Shown: in pieces, positions 1-7,094 of the stretch
How the letters are laid out: the number at the start of each line of letters is the position of its first letter
Position numbering within the stretch: the first letter of the stretch is position 1
Source of the DNA: a virus
DNA: 61,951 nt
Reading direction: 5' to 3' (one strand)
Virus record (IMG/VR): IMGVR_UViG_3300017971_000301
Location: 1-61,951 of that record
Notes under the pieces: generated by a model
What the model was told of the DNA's origin: nothing
The model's database searches: none
What the model saw: the letters and a program-made list of their open reading frames with translations, nothing else
Program-made: the position numbers and the translations under genes

Positions 1-1416
1 ATTCTCGGACCGCCCGGCACTGGAAAGACCACCCGATTGCTCGAGATTCTGTCGCAGGAGATATCCGACGGGACTCCTGCCAATCAGATTGCTTTTGTGT
101 CGTTTACCAGAAAGGGTGCATACGAGGCCAGAGACAGAGTTGTGGATCAGTTCGATTACTCCCCACGGGAACTCCCTTTCTTCAAGACTCTACATAGTAT
201 TGCTTTCAAAGCGACTGGCGCTCAAACCGATCAGGTTCTCCAGAGAGACAATTACAAGGAGCTGGGGGAGATAACCGGATTTCCTTTCAAAGGATTTATT
301 CGCGAGGATGATCCATATAGCAGCGCTCTTGGGGATACACTAATGTTTGTAATTGGGTATGCCCGAAACACAAGGCAAACACTAGAGAAAACCTGGAAAC
401 AGATAGGGCGAGACTTGGATTGGATGAAGCTAAGATACATGGCCGAAACCTTGGATAAGTACAAGGACATAAACCATCTGATTGATTTCACTGATATGAT
501 CGAACGGTTTATCGATCAGGAGAAATCTGTGCCCGTTAAAGTGGCCATGATAGACGAGGCGCAGGATTTATCCAGATTACAATGGGAAATGGCTCAGATC
601 GCCTTTCAAGACGTAGATCGACTGTATATTGCCGGCGACGATGATCAGGCTATATATCAATGGTCTGGTGCGGATATTAAGCAGTTCCTTTCCATTCAAG
701 CTGACCGAGAAGTTCTGGATCAATCTCACAGGATACCTCGCTCGATATTTCCTGTGGGGAACAATATTGCCGATCGAATTAAAACCAGATACGACAAGAA
801 ATTTCGTCCTAAGAAACAAATGGGAATTGTGAATCAAATTCCTTATCTGGATCTGATCAAACTGAACTCAGATCAAACATGGCTTTTGTTAGCAAGAAAT
901 AGATATCTCCTCAGTGAATATGAACAATTGGTAGAACAACAGGGATTCGCCTATTCCACAAAGAAAGGTAGCAGTGTCAACGAGAACCATAGAACTGCCA
1001 TTTATGCCTACGAACGACTTCGCAGAGGAGGGGATATAACAGAAGACGATGAAAGAGTGTTGGGGAAGTTTATGCCCCGTCGATTGGTTCCTGATATTGA
1101 CGAGGACTCCCCTCCCTGGTTTGATGCTCTCCAAAGAATTCCCGTGAGTCGTCGGGTTTACTATCAGACCGTTTTGAAACAAGGCGGGAGGGGTGCTTTA
1201 CGGGTCGAACCAAATATTCACATTGATACAATTCATGGGGTGAAAGGAGGGGAAGCCGATAATGTAGTTCTAATGTCTGATATATCCTACAGAACGTGGG
1301 AGGGAATGGAGCACGATCCAGATCAGGAGCACCGAGTCTTCTATGTTGGAACGACCCGCGCCAAACAAAACCTGTTTCTTGTCCTTCCGCAGACCGATCT
1401 ATATTATCGGTTCTAA
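1..1416 (+). CDS. UvrD/Rep-type superfamily 1 DNA helicase, 5' end outside window
   Basis: The frame is already open at base 1 and the first residues contain the Walker A loop GPPGTGKTT (bases 7-33), so only a short N-terminus is missing. Downstream are motif II IDEAQD (near base 550), motif III with GDDDQAIYQW (near 635), motif V DTIHGVKGG (near 1225) and motif VI YVGTTRAKQ (near 1340), in the order expected for a UvrD/PcrA ATP-dependent 3'-5' helicase. At about 470 residues it is shorter than host UvrD and resembles the compact phage versions. It probably serves phage replication or recombination. It is followed 1 base later by a zinc-ribbon gene, so it heads a tightly packed early operon. 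The TTG at base 37 is not a credible start because it would remove the Walker A loop. Confidence 0.93.
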   Translation: MLGPPGTGKTTRLLEILSQEISDGTPANQIAFVSFTRKGAYEARDRVVDQFDYSPRELPFFKTLHSIAFKATGAQTDQVLQRDNYKELGEITGFPFKGFIREDDPYSSALGDTLMFVIGYARNTRQTLEKTWKQIGRDLDWMKLRYMAETLDKYKDINHLIDFTDMIERFIDQEKSVPVKVAMIDEAQDLSRLQWEMAQIAFQDVDRLYIAGDDDQAIYQWSGADIKQFLSIQADREVLDQSHRIPRSIFPVGNNIADRIKTRYDKKFRPKKQMGIVNQIPYLDLIKLNSDQTWLLLARNRYLLSEYEQLVEQQGFAYSTKKGSSVNENHRTAIYAYERLRRGGDITEDDERVLGKFMPRRLVPDIDEDSPPWFDALQRIPVSRRVYYQTVLKQGGRGALRVEPNIHIDTIHGVKGGEADNVVLMSDISYRTWEGMEHDPDQEHRVFYVGTTRAKQNLFLVLPQTDLYYRF

Positions 1417-1417
1417 T

Positions 1418-1621
1418 ATGACACAGAAAGGTAGAGTGAAAGGAAAAGATATCAAAACCAGTATTGTTAACTGTCCACGATGTAAGGGGAACCATAGCCC
1501 ACAACTATTCAAATTGCTAAAGAATCCATCAAAAGATTATACGCACTGGACAATGTGCCCAAAGACAAAGGAACCTATTCTTCTAATCCCAGAATTCCTG
1601 GAGGAACAAAATGAAGTGTAA
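1418..1621 (+). CDS. Small zinc-ribbon protein, 67 aa
   Basis: The start ATG lies 1 base after the helicase stop codon. The protein has one CPRCKGNH knuckle near residue 19 and a second cysteine near residue 52 (TMCPKTKEP), a pattern typical of small phage zinc-binding proteins. No enzyme domain is recognisable. Its 3' end overlaps the next small gene by 11 bases in another frame, consistent with translational coupling. Function unknown; DNA or RNA binding is only a guess from the zinc knuckle. Confidence 0.7.
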   Translation: MTQKGRVKGKDIKTSIVNCPRCKGNHSPQLFKLLKNPSKDYTHWTMCPKTKEPILLIPEFLEEQNEV

Positions 1622-1775
1622 ACAGTGTGGATCAAAGAACTTAATCATAGTGCCTTCAGGTCCGCATCAGAAATTAGTGTGTGCCGATTGTTTAGCTTAT
1701 CAAAAATTCCTGAGCAAACAGGATGCGAAAACCTTCAAACAGATCCAGGAGATAAAAAATGGTAACATTAAATAA
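1611..1775 (+). CDS. Tiny zinc-ribbon protein, 54 aa
   Basis: The ATG at 1611 is preceded by GGAGGAACAAA, a strong ribosome-binding site. The product has two cysteine pairs, CKQC at residues 3-6 and CADC about 20 residues later, which form a classic four-cysteine zinc ribbon. The rest is a short charged helix. It overlaps the genes on both sides (1418-1621 and 1759-2034), so the cluster is probably translated as a coupled string. Function unknown. Confidence 0.7.
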   Translation: MKCKQCGSKNLIIVPSGPHQKLVCADCLAYQKFLSKQDAKTFKQIQEIKNGNIK

Positions 1776-2034
1776 CACGAAGATAGAGGATTCCATTCAT
1801 GGGATGAATGCCCTGGACAACCTTATAGAAGAAATCGAAATAGCCATTAGCAAGGCACTCAATCAAACTATTCGTCAAATCGTTCTTCCAAAACAACTAA
1901 CCCTGGAGGGTGTGTCAATTCAGTTCATTGACACAACTACCATGGACATGAAAGGAAAGGCATATATAGTGGGCCCGGTTCAGGTTCACTGTGTCTATGT
2001 CCGCCCGGAAAGAAGACCTAATGGAACTAGTTGA
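1759..2034 (+). CDS. Hypothetical protein, 91 aa
   Basis: The ATG at 1759 overlaps the end of the zinc-ribbon gene and follows CAGGAGATAAAAA, a good ribosome-binding site. The N-terminal half looks helical (LDNLIEEIEIAISKAL). The C-terminal half is beta-rich, with no recognised motif. It is not a family I know; supported only by its ribosome-binding site, tight packing and lack of a competing frame. Confidence 0.6.
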   Translation: MVTLNNTKIEDSIHGMNALDNLIEEIEIAISKALNQTIRQIVLPKQLTLEGVSIQFIDTTTMDMKGKAYIVGPVQVHCVYVRPERRPNGTS

Positions 2035-2203
2035 CCCGATCTGCGACAATTGTGGAAAGCCCTGTGGCTGGCATATGGAAGACTTTGGGATCGGATCCTA
2101 TGAATATGGCAACGCGACAGGAGTCGATAAGAACGAGCATCCTGTATCTAATTGCTGTGGAGTTCCAATTTCTGAGGAGGAAAGTGATGCTAATTCAGGT
2201 TGA
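1997..2203 (+). CDS. Small cysteine-rich protein, about 68 aa
   Basis: Starts are possible at GTG 1991, ATG 1997 or ATG 2021. The last gives a protein beginning MELVDPICDNCGKPCGW. Cysteines in CDNCGKPC near the N-terminus and NCCG near residue 55 suggest a zinc site. It overlaps the previous gene and ends inside the next. Function unknown; the start is uncertain. Confidence 0.6.
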   Translation: MSARKEDLMELVDPICDNCGKPCGWHMEDFGIGSYEYGNATGVDKNEHPVSNCCGVPISEEESDANSG

Positions 2204-2453
2204 TTTCTACAAAGAAACCGGTAAATGGTATGCCGGGGGAAGAATGGAAGTTGACGCGAAAGCCTATGATACTCAGGGCGTCATGAGGAACATTAGGGAT
2301 GGCCAGAAGTTCCTGGTTCCTGGTGTATTCGATCCCCCAGTTGAATTCTATGTTGTGGTTTCTGATATCCCAGAATCAATGGCTGATCCGAACTATAGAA
2401 TGACCTATTCCCGGTTGTATACTCCAGATCAGATTGAAACCATGACCCAATAA
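2187..2453 (+). CDS. Hypothetical protein, 88 aa, last gene of the left operon
   Basis: ATG 2187 is chosen because GAGGAGGAA lies just upstream; the longer frame reaching back to 2031 reads through the preceding gene. The product (start MLIQVDFYKETGKWY) looks like a small beta-rich protein with no recognised motif. It is followed immediately by a stem-loop terminator, so this is where the rightward operon from the helicase ends. Confidence 0.6.
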   Translation: MLIQVDFYKETGKWYAGGRMEVDAKAYDTQGVMRNIRDGQKFLVPGVFDPPVEFYVVVSDIPESMADPNYRMTYSRLYTPDQIETMTQ

Positions 2454-2454
2454 A

Positions 2455-2485
2455 AAAGGCCGCCCTCTACTGAGAGCGGCCTTTC
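2455..2485. terminator. Bidirectional stem-loop terminator
   Basis: AAAGGCCGC and GCGGCCTTT pair around a CCTCT/AGAG inner stem, giving a GC-rich hairpin flanked by A-runs on one side and T-runs on the other. It sits between two convergent genes (2187-2453 plus, 2501-3118 minus) and can act for both. Confidence 0.8.
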
Positions 2486-2500
2486 CAGGGGGAACCGGGA

Positions 2501-3118
2501 TCAGTCTTTTTCTACCAAGCTGTAGGTCTTGGAAGCCCGATCGTATGAGACAACCAGAAGATCCTTGGTTCGGCTCGGGTTTCTGAGGATGGCGAGGGCG
2601 ACTGACAGGTTCTTCTTATCGAATCCGGTGTAAACTGTCAAATCATCCTGCGTCCACTCAGTCTTGGCTGAGAAAGCCAGCCTGATCTTGTCGGCCTTGT
2701 TAACCTTCTTCCCCTCGGGATCTTTAACGACCGCGGGAGCCGGAGCCGGAGTCGGAGCGGTATTGATCTTCTCCCAGACTGCGGTAACCAGATCAGCCTT
2801 GGTCATTTTTGACATGCTGCCGTCGGCCTTGGTCTGTTTCTTCATCTCTCTGAGCTGCGGGACTGTCATTGCCTGAAGTTCTTTCTTAGTCATTTTCCTG
2901 TTCTCCTTTCTAATAGGTGTCGGGTTATCCCCATATTCTTTGACTGTGTAGCTGAAGGATCCGAATGAAGGACCCTCGTTCATCGTCCGGTTTAATCTGG
3001 CGGCCTCAGTATCAGCCTCTTCCTTATTATCTGTTTCGTAAATCCCATCCTTGGTCTTTAGCCATGCCTCTCTGTATCCCATTGTGCCGTTGCTGGTTGC
3101 CCAAATTCTGTAAGTCAT
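2501..3118 (-). CDS. Putative DNA-binding protein, paralogue of the 8461-8940 domain, 205 aa
   Basis: The frame is open up to 3361, but the upstream part is low-complexity intergenic sequence. MTYRIWATSNG at 3118 is preceded by AAAGGGGAAAAC. A second strong site (AAAGGAGAACAGG) precedes an internal in-frame ATG at 2893 (MTKKELQAMT), so a shorter 130-residue form may also be made. The order is: an N-terminal module of about 75 residues, a short helical SAP/Rho-N-like segment (MTVPQLREMKKQ, then MTKADLVTAVWEKI), a proline/alanine linker, and a C-terminal winged-helix-like domain ending SYDRASKTYSLVEKD. The last two segments clearly match the end of the ORF at 7915-8940. It is the only leftward gene in this region and reads away from the repeat-rich intergenic DNA, so a regulatory role is plausible but unproven. 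Confidence 0.7.
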   Translation of the reverse strand: MTYRIWATSNGTMGYREAWLKTKDGIYETDNKEEADTEAARLNRTMNEGPSFGSFSYTVKEYGDNPTPIRKENRKMTKKELQAMTVPQLREMKKQTKADGSMSKMTKADLVTAVWEKINTAPTPAPAPAVVKDPEGKKVNKADKIRLAFSAKTEWTQDDLTVYTGFDKKNLSVALAILRNPSRTKDLLVVSYDRASKTYSLVEKD

Positions 3119-3163
3119 TCTGTTTTCCCCTTTGTATGTTTTGTTGTGTGCCATGCCTATTTC

Positions 3164-3184
3164 TAATGCGGTATCTGTGCCAAA
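3164..3184 (-). repeat. Left arm of 21-bp inverted repeat, promoter-like element reading left
   Basis: On the minus strand this reads TTGGCACAGATACCGCAT, flanked by one T before and TA after. It is identical to the copy at 3637-3657 in the opposite direction. Each copy points toward the adjacent gene. TGGCAC and GC are separated as in sigma-54 type -24/-12 promoters (GG-N10-GC), although the -12 box is CCGC rather than TTGC. Confidence 0.75.
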
Positions 3185-3248
3185 CATTAGAAACTGAGAA
3201 AAATATATTAGGAAGAGAAAAGTGTAATGATTATAGAGATTTATGTAG

Positions 3249-3266
3249 AGAGGGAAAAATCCCTCT
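3249..3266. other. Short hairpin in the intergenic region
   Basis: AGAGGGA and TCCCTCT pair around an AAAA loop. It lies in the 5' leader of the leftward gene 2501-3118. Role unknown. Confidence 0.5.
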
Positions 3267-3636
3267 ACGCGCGAGCAATAGAATAAGGGGGAAAACCGTC
3301 TCATTGTCGCAGACCGTCTCGAATAAAAACTCGATACGTCTCGAATGATATTTTGCAACAATTATAGAGATTTATAAAAACCCGAAACGATCGTCTTAAG
3401 TTTTGTATCGAGTAGAGAATTTGATTAATAACGATCAATTGTGATAAGCCCCCTTTTTATTAATGATTTCAACTAGTTATAGATGGATCGTTTTGTGATC
3501 AGATCGACCAATCCGTAATAAAACTTGGTTTTTTTCAGCTTCCTTTCTATTTTTGCCTGAAAAAAACTCGAACTTTTTTATAAACCCCGGTAAACATTAA
3601 GAATTTTCACTCTTCAAAAAATACAGAACTCTTCAC

Positions 3637-3657
3637 TTTGGCACAGATACCGCATTA
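3637..3657 (+). repeat. Right arm of 21-bp inverted repeat, promoter-like element reading right
   Basis: Perfect inverted copy of 3164-3184. If it is a -24/-12 promoter, transcription would begin near 3665, about 38 bases before the small gene at 3703. A 6-bp CCTATT lies just outside both arms (3156-3161 and 3658-3663), which might instead hint at a small mobile element. Confidence 0.75.
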
Positions 3658-3702
3658 CCTATTAGTATGACACGGAAAAAACAAAACACAGGGGGAAACA
3701 AG

Positions 3703-3828
3703 ATGAGTGGAACAGTAACCAAAAGACATTTCTTCCTGATTTGGAGGGAGTTCGGTCTGAAAACAGCCCTTCATGTTCTGGTATCCAGGGAATCGGTCGC
3801 TCTTCTGGTTCTAATGGGGGAAATATAA
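3703..3828 (+). CDS. Small protein, 41 aa, first gene of the rightward operon
   Basis: ATG 3703 follows CAGGGGGAAACAAG, a good ribosome-binding site. The product (start MSGTVTKRHFF) ends in a moderately hydrophobic stretch, LLVLMGEI. Its stop codon overlaps the ribosome-binding site of the next gene. No family recognised. Support is the ribosome-binding site and position directly downstream of the candidate promoter. Confidence 0.5.
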   Translation: MSGTVTKRHFFLIWREFGLKTALHVLVSRESVALLVLMGEI

Positions 3829-3838
3829 GGAGGTCCGT

Positions 3839-4705
3839 ATGTCTACCATTCATAATCCAGTCAATTTCAATCCGCAAGACTACCGGGTCGTGGGATACTT
3901 CGACAACCATCCCCCGATGTATTACTTTGGGATGGCCGAATCTGCCTATCAGGCTATGCTAAGAGATTGGGAATTGGGTTTGACCCAAGTTTATGGTCCT
4001 GACTTCAGATCTAAGATTCATTCCTGTGTTCACTGTGGGAACGGCACAGTTCGCTACATTTCTGCCTGTGAACATATCCCCTCAGGCGAGATCGTAACAT
4101 TCGGTAGTTCTTGCGTTCATAGACTGGATCTGCCGAACGCTGACGCCTTCAAGGCCAAGTATATCAGGGATCAGGCTGCTATAGAAAGGAAGAAAAAGGA
4201 AATAGCTGAGGCCATGGAAAAGGTCCTGAATGATAATCCAGATTTCAAGGCCGCTGTCGCCTGTTTCGATGAACATGCAGATACCGTCCATATGAGGAAC
4301 AGTTTCGCCAGAGACATCCTTCACAAGTTCAGGAAGTACGGGAACCTGTCCGATCGGCAGAGAGACTGCTTCACAGAGTCCATTTCCAGAGACCATGAAT
4401 ATCAAGCCCGCAAAGAGGCTGAGGCAAACGAGCCGAAAGGACCGGCTCCCACTGGTCGGCAGGAAGTCACAGGCACCGTCTTATCTATAAAGGAACAGGA
4501 TACCCCGTTTGGATTCACCCTGAAAATGCTGGTCAAGCTGGAGAACAATTCTAAAGTCTGGTGCACAGTCCCCTCGGCCGCCCTGGATGAACTTGATCGC
4601 AGAGACGAAATCACCTTCAAGGCAACTTTCACTCCCAGCGACGATGATCCCCATTTCGCTTTCGGTTCCAGACCCACACTAATCAGTATAAACGGAGAGA
4701 GGTAA
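3839..4705 (+). CDS. Zinc-finger/OB-like hypothetical phage protein, 288 aa
   Basis: ATG 3839 is preceded by AAGGAGG. Residues about 58-100 hold a treble-clef-like zinc site: CVHCGNGTVRYI, then ACEH and FGSSCVH. This arrangement is common in uncharacterised phage early proteins. A charged helical region follows (about 105-190), then a beta-rich C-terminal segment (TGTVLSIKEQDTPFG onward) that looks like an OB fold. Nucleic-acid binding is therefore likely. The exact function is unknown. Confidence 0.75.
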   Translation: MSTIHNPVNFNPQDYRVVGYFDNHPPMYYFGMAESAYQAMLRDWELGLTQVYGPDFRSKIHSCVHCGNGTVRYISACEHIPSGEIVTFGSSCVHRLDLPNADAFKAKYIRDQAAIERKKKEIAEAMEKVLNDNPDFKAAVACFDEHADTVHMRNSFARDILHKFRKYGNLSDRQRDCFTESISRDHEYQARKEAEANEPKGPAPTGRQEVTGTVLSIKEQDTPFGFTLKMLVKLENNSKVWCTVPSAALDELDRRDEITFKATFTPSDDDPHFAFGSRPTLISINGER

Positions 4706-4707
4706 AC

Positions 4708-4959
4708 ATGACAGAACATCAATTAGAAAGATTCCTAAAGTTGAGAATCCAGGAGAAAGAATCAGAACTAATTCGCACCAGAACCTTAGCCGCTGTCATT
4801 GGTCTGCATGTCTCTGATTCCGATTTCATCGAGGTTAGAACTCAGACCCGAGAAGATGAGGGGAATATCGACACGATTGACGATCGGATCTGGCTTGGGC
4901 TTTTGGTAAAACTGGAAGAAAAAGTTGGAGAAATATCAACAAAAGGGGTTTACAAATAA
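4708..4959 (+). CDS. Hypothetical protein, 83 aa
   Basis: ATG 4708 sits 2 bases after the previous stop, with GGAGAGG upstream, so the two are probably coupled. The product is a charged helical protein (MTEHQLERFLKLRIQEKE) with no known motif. A promoter for the next gene overlaps its last codons. Confidence 0.6.
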   Translation: MTEHQLERFLKLRIQEKESELIRTRTLAAVIGLHVSDSDFIEVRTQTREDEGNIDTIDDRIWLGLLVKLEEKVGEISTKGVYK

Positions 4960-4977
4960 CTTAATCAGTGATACAAT
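4949..4977 (+). promoter_or_regulatory. Sigma-70-type promoter TTTACA-N17-TACAAT
   Basis: TTTACA at 4949-4954 and TACAAT at 4972-4977 are separated by exactly 17 bases. It lies just upstream of the gene at 5007. The same box pair recurs at 5891, 7855 and 8365. Confidence 0.8.
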
Positions 4978-5006
4978 GAAGTTAAATAATCAACAAGGAG
5001 GAAACC

Positions 5007-5216
5007 ATGTCACTCATCATTTGCCCCACCTGTTACAAAATGAAGAACATGAACGACGAGTGGATCGATATGGATATCGATCCTGATGAAGTTAGCGATC
5101 AGGCAGAGTTCGAACGTTGCCCGGATCATCGACACGAAATTCGCATTGCAAGCGTCGAGCGTGCCGATAAATCCATGATCGGTGATGATCACACTGTTTG
5201 GTCGGAGATAATCTAA
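5007..5216 (+). CDS. Small zinc-binding protein, 69 aa
   Basis: Preceded by CAAGGAGGAAACC and a clear promoter. Cysteines in CPTC (residues 6-9) and CPDH (about residue 39) suggest one zinc site. The middle is acidic. Its stop is directly followed by the ATG of the metallopeptidase-like gene, so they are co-translated. Function unknown. Confidence 0.65.
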   Translation: MSLIICPTCYKMKNMNDEWIDMDIDPDEVSDQAEFERCPDHRHEIRIASVERADKSMIGDDHTVWSEII

Positions 5217-5561
5217 ATGGCGACAAAAACAGATATTCAATTACAAACCCAAATGCTGGCCGATAACCTTGCAACAATGTTTCTTCCGCAACCGGACGAC
5301 GATTGTTACATACTGATCAAGGGATCTGGGATAGCACAGTATGATCCCAAAACAAACATCGTCCAAATATCGATTGGGCGGGTTTGCATTGATACTATAT
5401 GCCATGAACTAGCTCATTGGATTCACTACCGATTGAATGGCGATTCTGATTGCGGCAATGGCAACGTATTAAGCAAAGCGCATTCAGAGTGGTCTCTAAC
5501 AATCCGCGAATATGCGGATTCAATCGGTTATACCAAATGGCTTCAAAATACACTAAGATAG
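5217..5561 (+). CDS. HExxH zinc metallopeptidase-like protein, 114 aa
   Basis: The central motif CHELAHWIHY contains HExxH with a preceding helix, the signature of minimal zinc metalloproteases such as SprT- or ImmA-like folds. The downstream EWSLTIREYADSIGY may supply the third ligand. The protein is very short, so it may be a single-domain peptidase or a degenerate copy. Its start abuts the previous stop. Substrate unknown; inactivating a host or phage protein early in infection is conceivable. Confidence 0.65.
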   Translation: MATKTDIQLQTQMLADNLATMFLPQPDDDCYILIKGSGIAQYDPKTNIVQISIGRVCIDTICHELAHWIHYRLNGDSDCGNGNVLSKAHSEWSLTIREYADSIGYTKWLQNTLR

Positions 5562-5572
5562 GAAAGGAGAAT

Positions 5573-5845
5573 ATGAAAAAAGAAAAACGAGACGGTCGCC
5601 AATTGGCAATGGATTTTTTCCTTGACCTTGGCTTCAGGCCCGATCGATACGGGAACCTGAAGAAGACCACGGGGAAAGGGAAAGTGTATCGGGTCAAGTT
5701 CAATCCTAACAAACTCAGATACGAGATTAAAATCGTCCATGGGTCTGGCGATAGTTCGTGGGTCCGCATCGCCAGTGGTTACTATAGCAAACTGTCTATC
5801 GATTCTAAGACCGGCAAACTGTTAGGTCTTAGTCGAAGATACTAA
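5573..5845 (+). CDS. Hypothetical basic protein, 90 aa
   Basis: ATG 5573 is chosen because GGAAAGGAGAAT precedes it; the longer frame to 5450 overlaps the metallopeptidase gene. The product is rich in Lys and Arg (MKKEKRDGRQL), with a beta-strand-rich middle. No family recognised. Confidence 0.6.
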   Translation: MKKEKRDGRQLAMDFFLDLGFRPDRYGNLKKTTGKGKVYRVKFNPNKLRYEIKIVHGSGDSSWVRIASGYYSKLSIDSKTGKLLGLSRRY

Positions 5846-5890
5846 AGAATATTAATCCGGAAAAATAACTCATCAGAATGAAAAAAGATG

Positions 5891-5919
5891 TTTACAAATC
5901 GATTCTCCTACGATACAAT
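5891..5919 (+). promoter_or_regulatory. Sigma-70-type promoter TTTACA-N17-TACAAT
   Basis: TTTACA 5891-5896 and TACAAT 5914-5919 with a 17-base spacer, located upstream of the DUF932 gene. Confidence 0.8.
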
Positions 5920-5951
5920 AGAATTATAACAATCAACAAGGGGGAAATACC

Positions 5952-6665
5952 ATGGAGAAAAGATCAGAAGAATCAGTCGTCAGAGCCGTTGCGGAACCTG
6001 AGTTCACGGAAACCTGGCACCCGGTTTCACACGCCCGCGTTCTTGACAGCCTTGAGGCTGCGACAGCGGAAGCCGGTCTGTCAATCACCGATCGAAGCTA
6101 CTCCCTAACAGATTCCGGTGGGAATATGTTTGGAACGTGGGGACTTCTGGATGGGGACACCGACAAGGAAATTGGTTGGCAATTGGGTTTCCGCAACTCT
6201 ATCACAGGGAAGTTCGCAGTCGGCCTTACGGCCGGAACAACTGTCTTCGTTTGTTCCAATATGATGTTCTCGGGGGAATTCCTGACTTTCCGTCGACACA
6301 CCAAGGGAATGGATGATGCGGAACTTCTTCGCTTATCCACTGAGGCGATCGGGATGCTCATCACTAAGATCGAGGGGGAAGTCAAGTGGCACGCGGGTCT
6401 TCGGGAAGTTCCTGTCGATCCTGTTGACTTCAAAGTTCTAACCTATGATGCCATGGCAAAAGGGGTATTCCCCTCGAGCAAGTTCTCCAGTTTCCTACAG
6501 TGCCACGATGAAGAACTGGAAATCGCCAATGGAACCCAAAACCTCTACACCTTCCACGGTGCCGCCACCCGCCTTATGAGAAACGAGAGTTTATTCCAGA
6601 TTGCCAACCGTTCTGTCGCCCTGAAGAACGTGGCTGATGATTACATGATGCGGGTCACCGCCTAA
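5952..6665 (+). CDS. DUF932 (phage/plasmid-like) protein, 237 aa
   Basis: The protein opens with a helical region containing HPVSHARVLDSLEAA and has the hallmark VFVCSNMMFSGEF near residue 100, with a GFRNS segment before it. This matches the DUF932/phage-plasmid protein family, whose members occur beside replication and recombination genes and whose biochemical role is unknown. Its own promoter and AAGGGGGAAATACC ribosome-binding site suggest strong early expression. It is slightly shorter than typical members. Confidence 0.75.
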   Translation: MEKRSEESVVRAVAEPEFTETWHPVSHARVLDSLEAATAEAGLSITDRSYSLTDSGGNMFGTWGLLDGDTDKEIGWQLGFRNSITGKFAVGLTAGTTVFVCSNMMFSGEFLTFRRHTKGMDDAELLRLSTEAIGMLITKIEGEVKWHAGLREVPVDPVDFKVLTYDAMAKGVFPSSKFSSFLQCHDEELEIANGTQNLYTFHGAATRLMRNESLFQIANRSVALKNVADDYMMRVTA

Positions 6666-6682
6666 CCTGGAACCTTCAAACG

Positions 6683-6704
6683 GGCCCTCCCTTCGGGGAG
6701 GGCC
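6683..6704 (+). other. Intercistronic UUCG-capped RNA hairpin
   Basis: GGCCCTCCC-TTCG-GGGAGGGCC is a perfect 9-bp stem with the very stable UUCG tetraloop. It is followed directly by AAGGAG, the ribosome-binding site of the gene at 6717, and has no T-run. It may be an mRNA stabiliser or attenuating structure rather than a terminator. Confidence 0.75.
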
Positions 6705-6716
6705 AAGGAGAACTCT

Positions 6717-7043
6717 ATGAGAGAAATAAGAGCTCGTTCCGTGACCCTGATAAAGGGTCTTCCTGTTCTGGATCAGCCCGAACTGATCCGAGTTCTGACA
6801 ATCAAGAAAAAGCATGTGGACGAAATGTCCTATTACAACAACCGGATGAATGGGGAGTTCTCGAAGATGGATAAGAAGTTCCTCGGCCGGTATGGACAAA
6901 CCATCATCTTCGCTGCGGTAGAGGAAGGGCGACTATATAAGATGGAGGTAATCGATTTCATTCGGGCGTGCAGAGAAGAGGAAATCCCGGCGGCAAAGGC
7001 AAACGAAATGGCTTATTCGTTGCCGGAATTGTTCACCACATAA
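6717..7043 (+). CDS. Hypothetical protein, 108 aa
   Basis: ATG 6717 follows AAGGAGAACTCT. Mostly helical, with a run of basic residues (LTIKKKHVDEM, FSKMDKKFLGRYG) and an acidic C-terminal half. No known domain. It lies between two similar UUCG hairpins, so its mRNA segment is individually bracketed by structure. Confidence 0.6.
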   Translation: MREIRARSVTLIKGLPVLDQPELIRVLTIKKKHVDEMSYYNNRMNGEFSKMDKKFLGRYGQTIIFAAVEEGRLYKMEVIDFIRACREEEIPAAKANEMAYSLPELFTT

Positions 7044-7052
7044 TCTGAAACC

Positions 7053-7080
7053 GGGGACGCTGTCTTCGGATGGCGTCCCC
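7053..7080 (+). other. Intercistronic UUCG-loop RNA hairpin
   Basis: GGGGACGC and GCGTCCCC pair, with an inner TC-TTCG-GA cap. Like the hairpin at 6683-6704 it is followed immediately by AAGGAGAACC and a start codon (7095). Confidence 0.7.
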
Positions 7081-7094
7081 AAGGAGAACCAACC

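Larger units (their letters stand above)
3119..3702. other. AT-rich divergent intergenic region, candidate control region or origin
   Basis: About 580 bases with no convincing gene. It contains a perfect 21-bp inverted repeat at its edges (3164-3184 and 3637-3657), a 15-bp direct repeat ATTATAGAGATTTAT (3230-3244 and 3361-3375), three GTCTC-containing repeats near 3296-3345, several A/T runs and a hairpin at 3249-3266. The genes on either side diverge from it. I infer a promoter/operator region; an origin of replication is possible. Confidence 0.55.

Noticed and set aside
1070-1504. 144-codon minus-strand ORF opposite the UvrD-like helicase
   Set aside because: Antisense shadow crossing two well-supported plus-strand genes.
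3164-3657. Insertion-sequence ends
   Set aside because: The inverted repeat encloses no transposase and the flanking CCTATT is offset by 2 bases; a regulatory pair is simpler, although a MITE-like element is not excluded.
5878-6108. 76-codon plus-strand ORF overlapping the promoter at 5891
   Set aside because: It runs through the promoter and the start of the DUF932 gene in another frame, without a ribosome-binding site.
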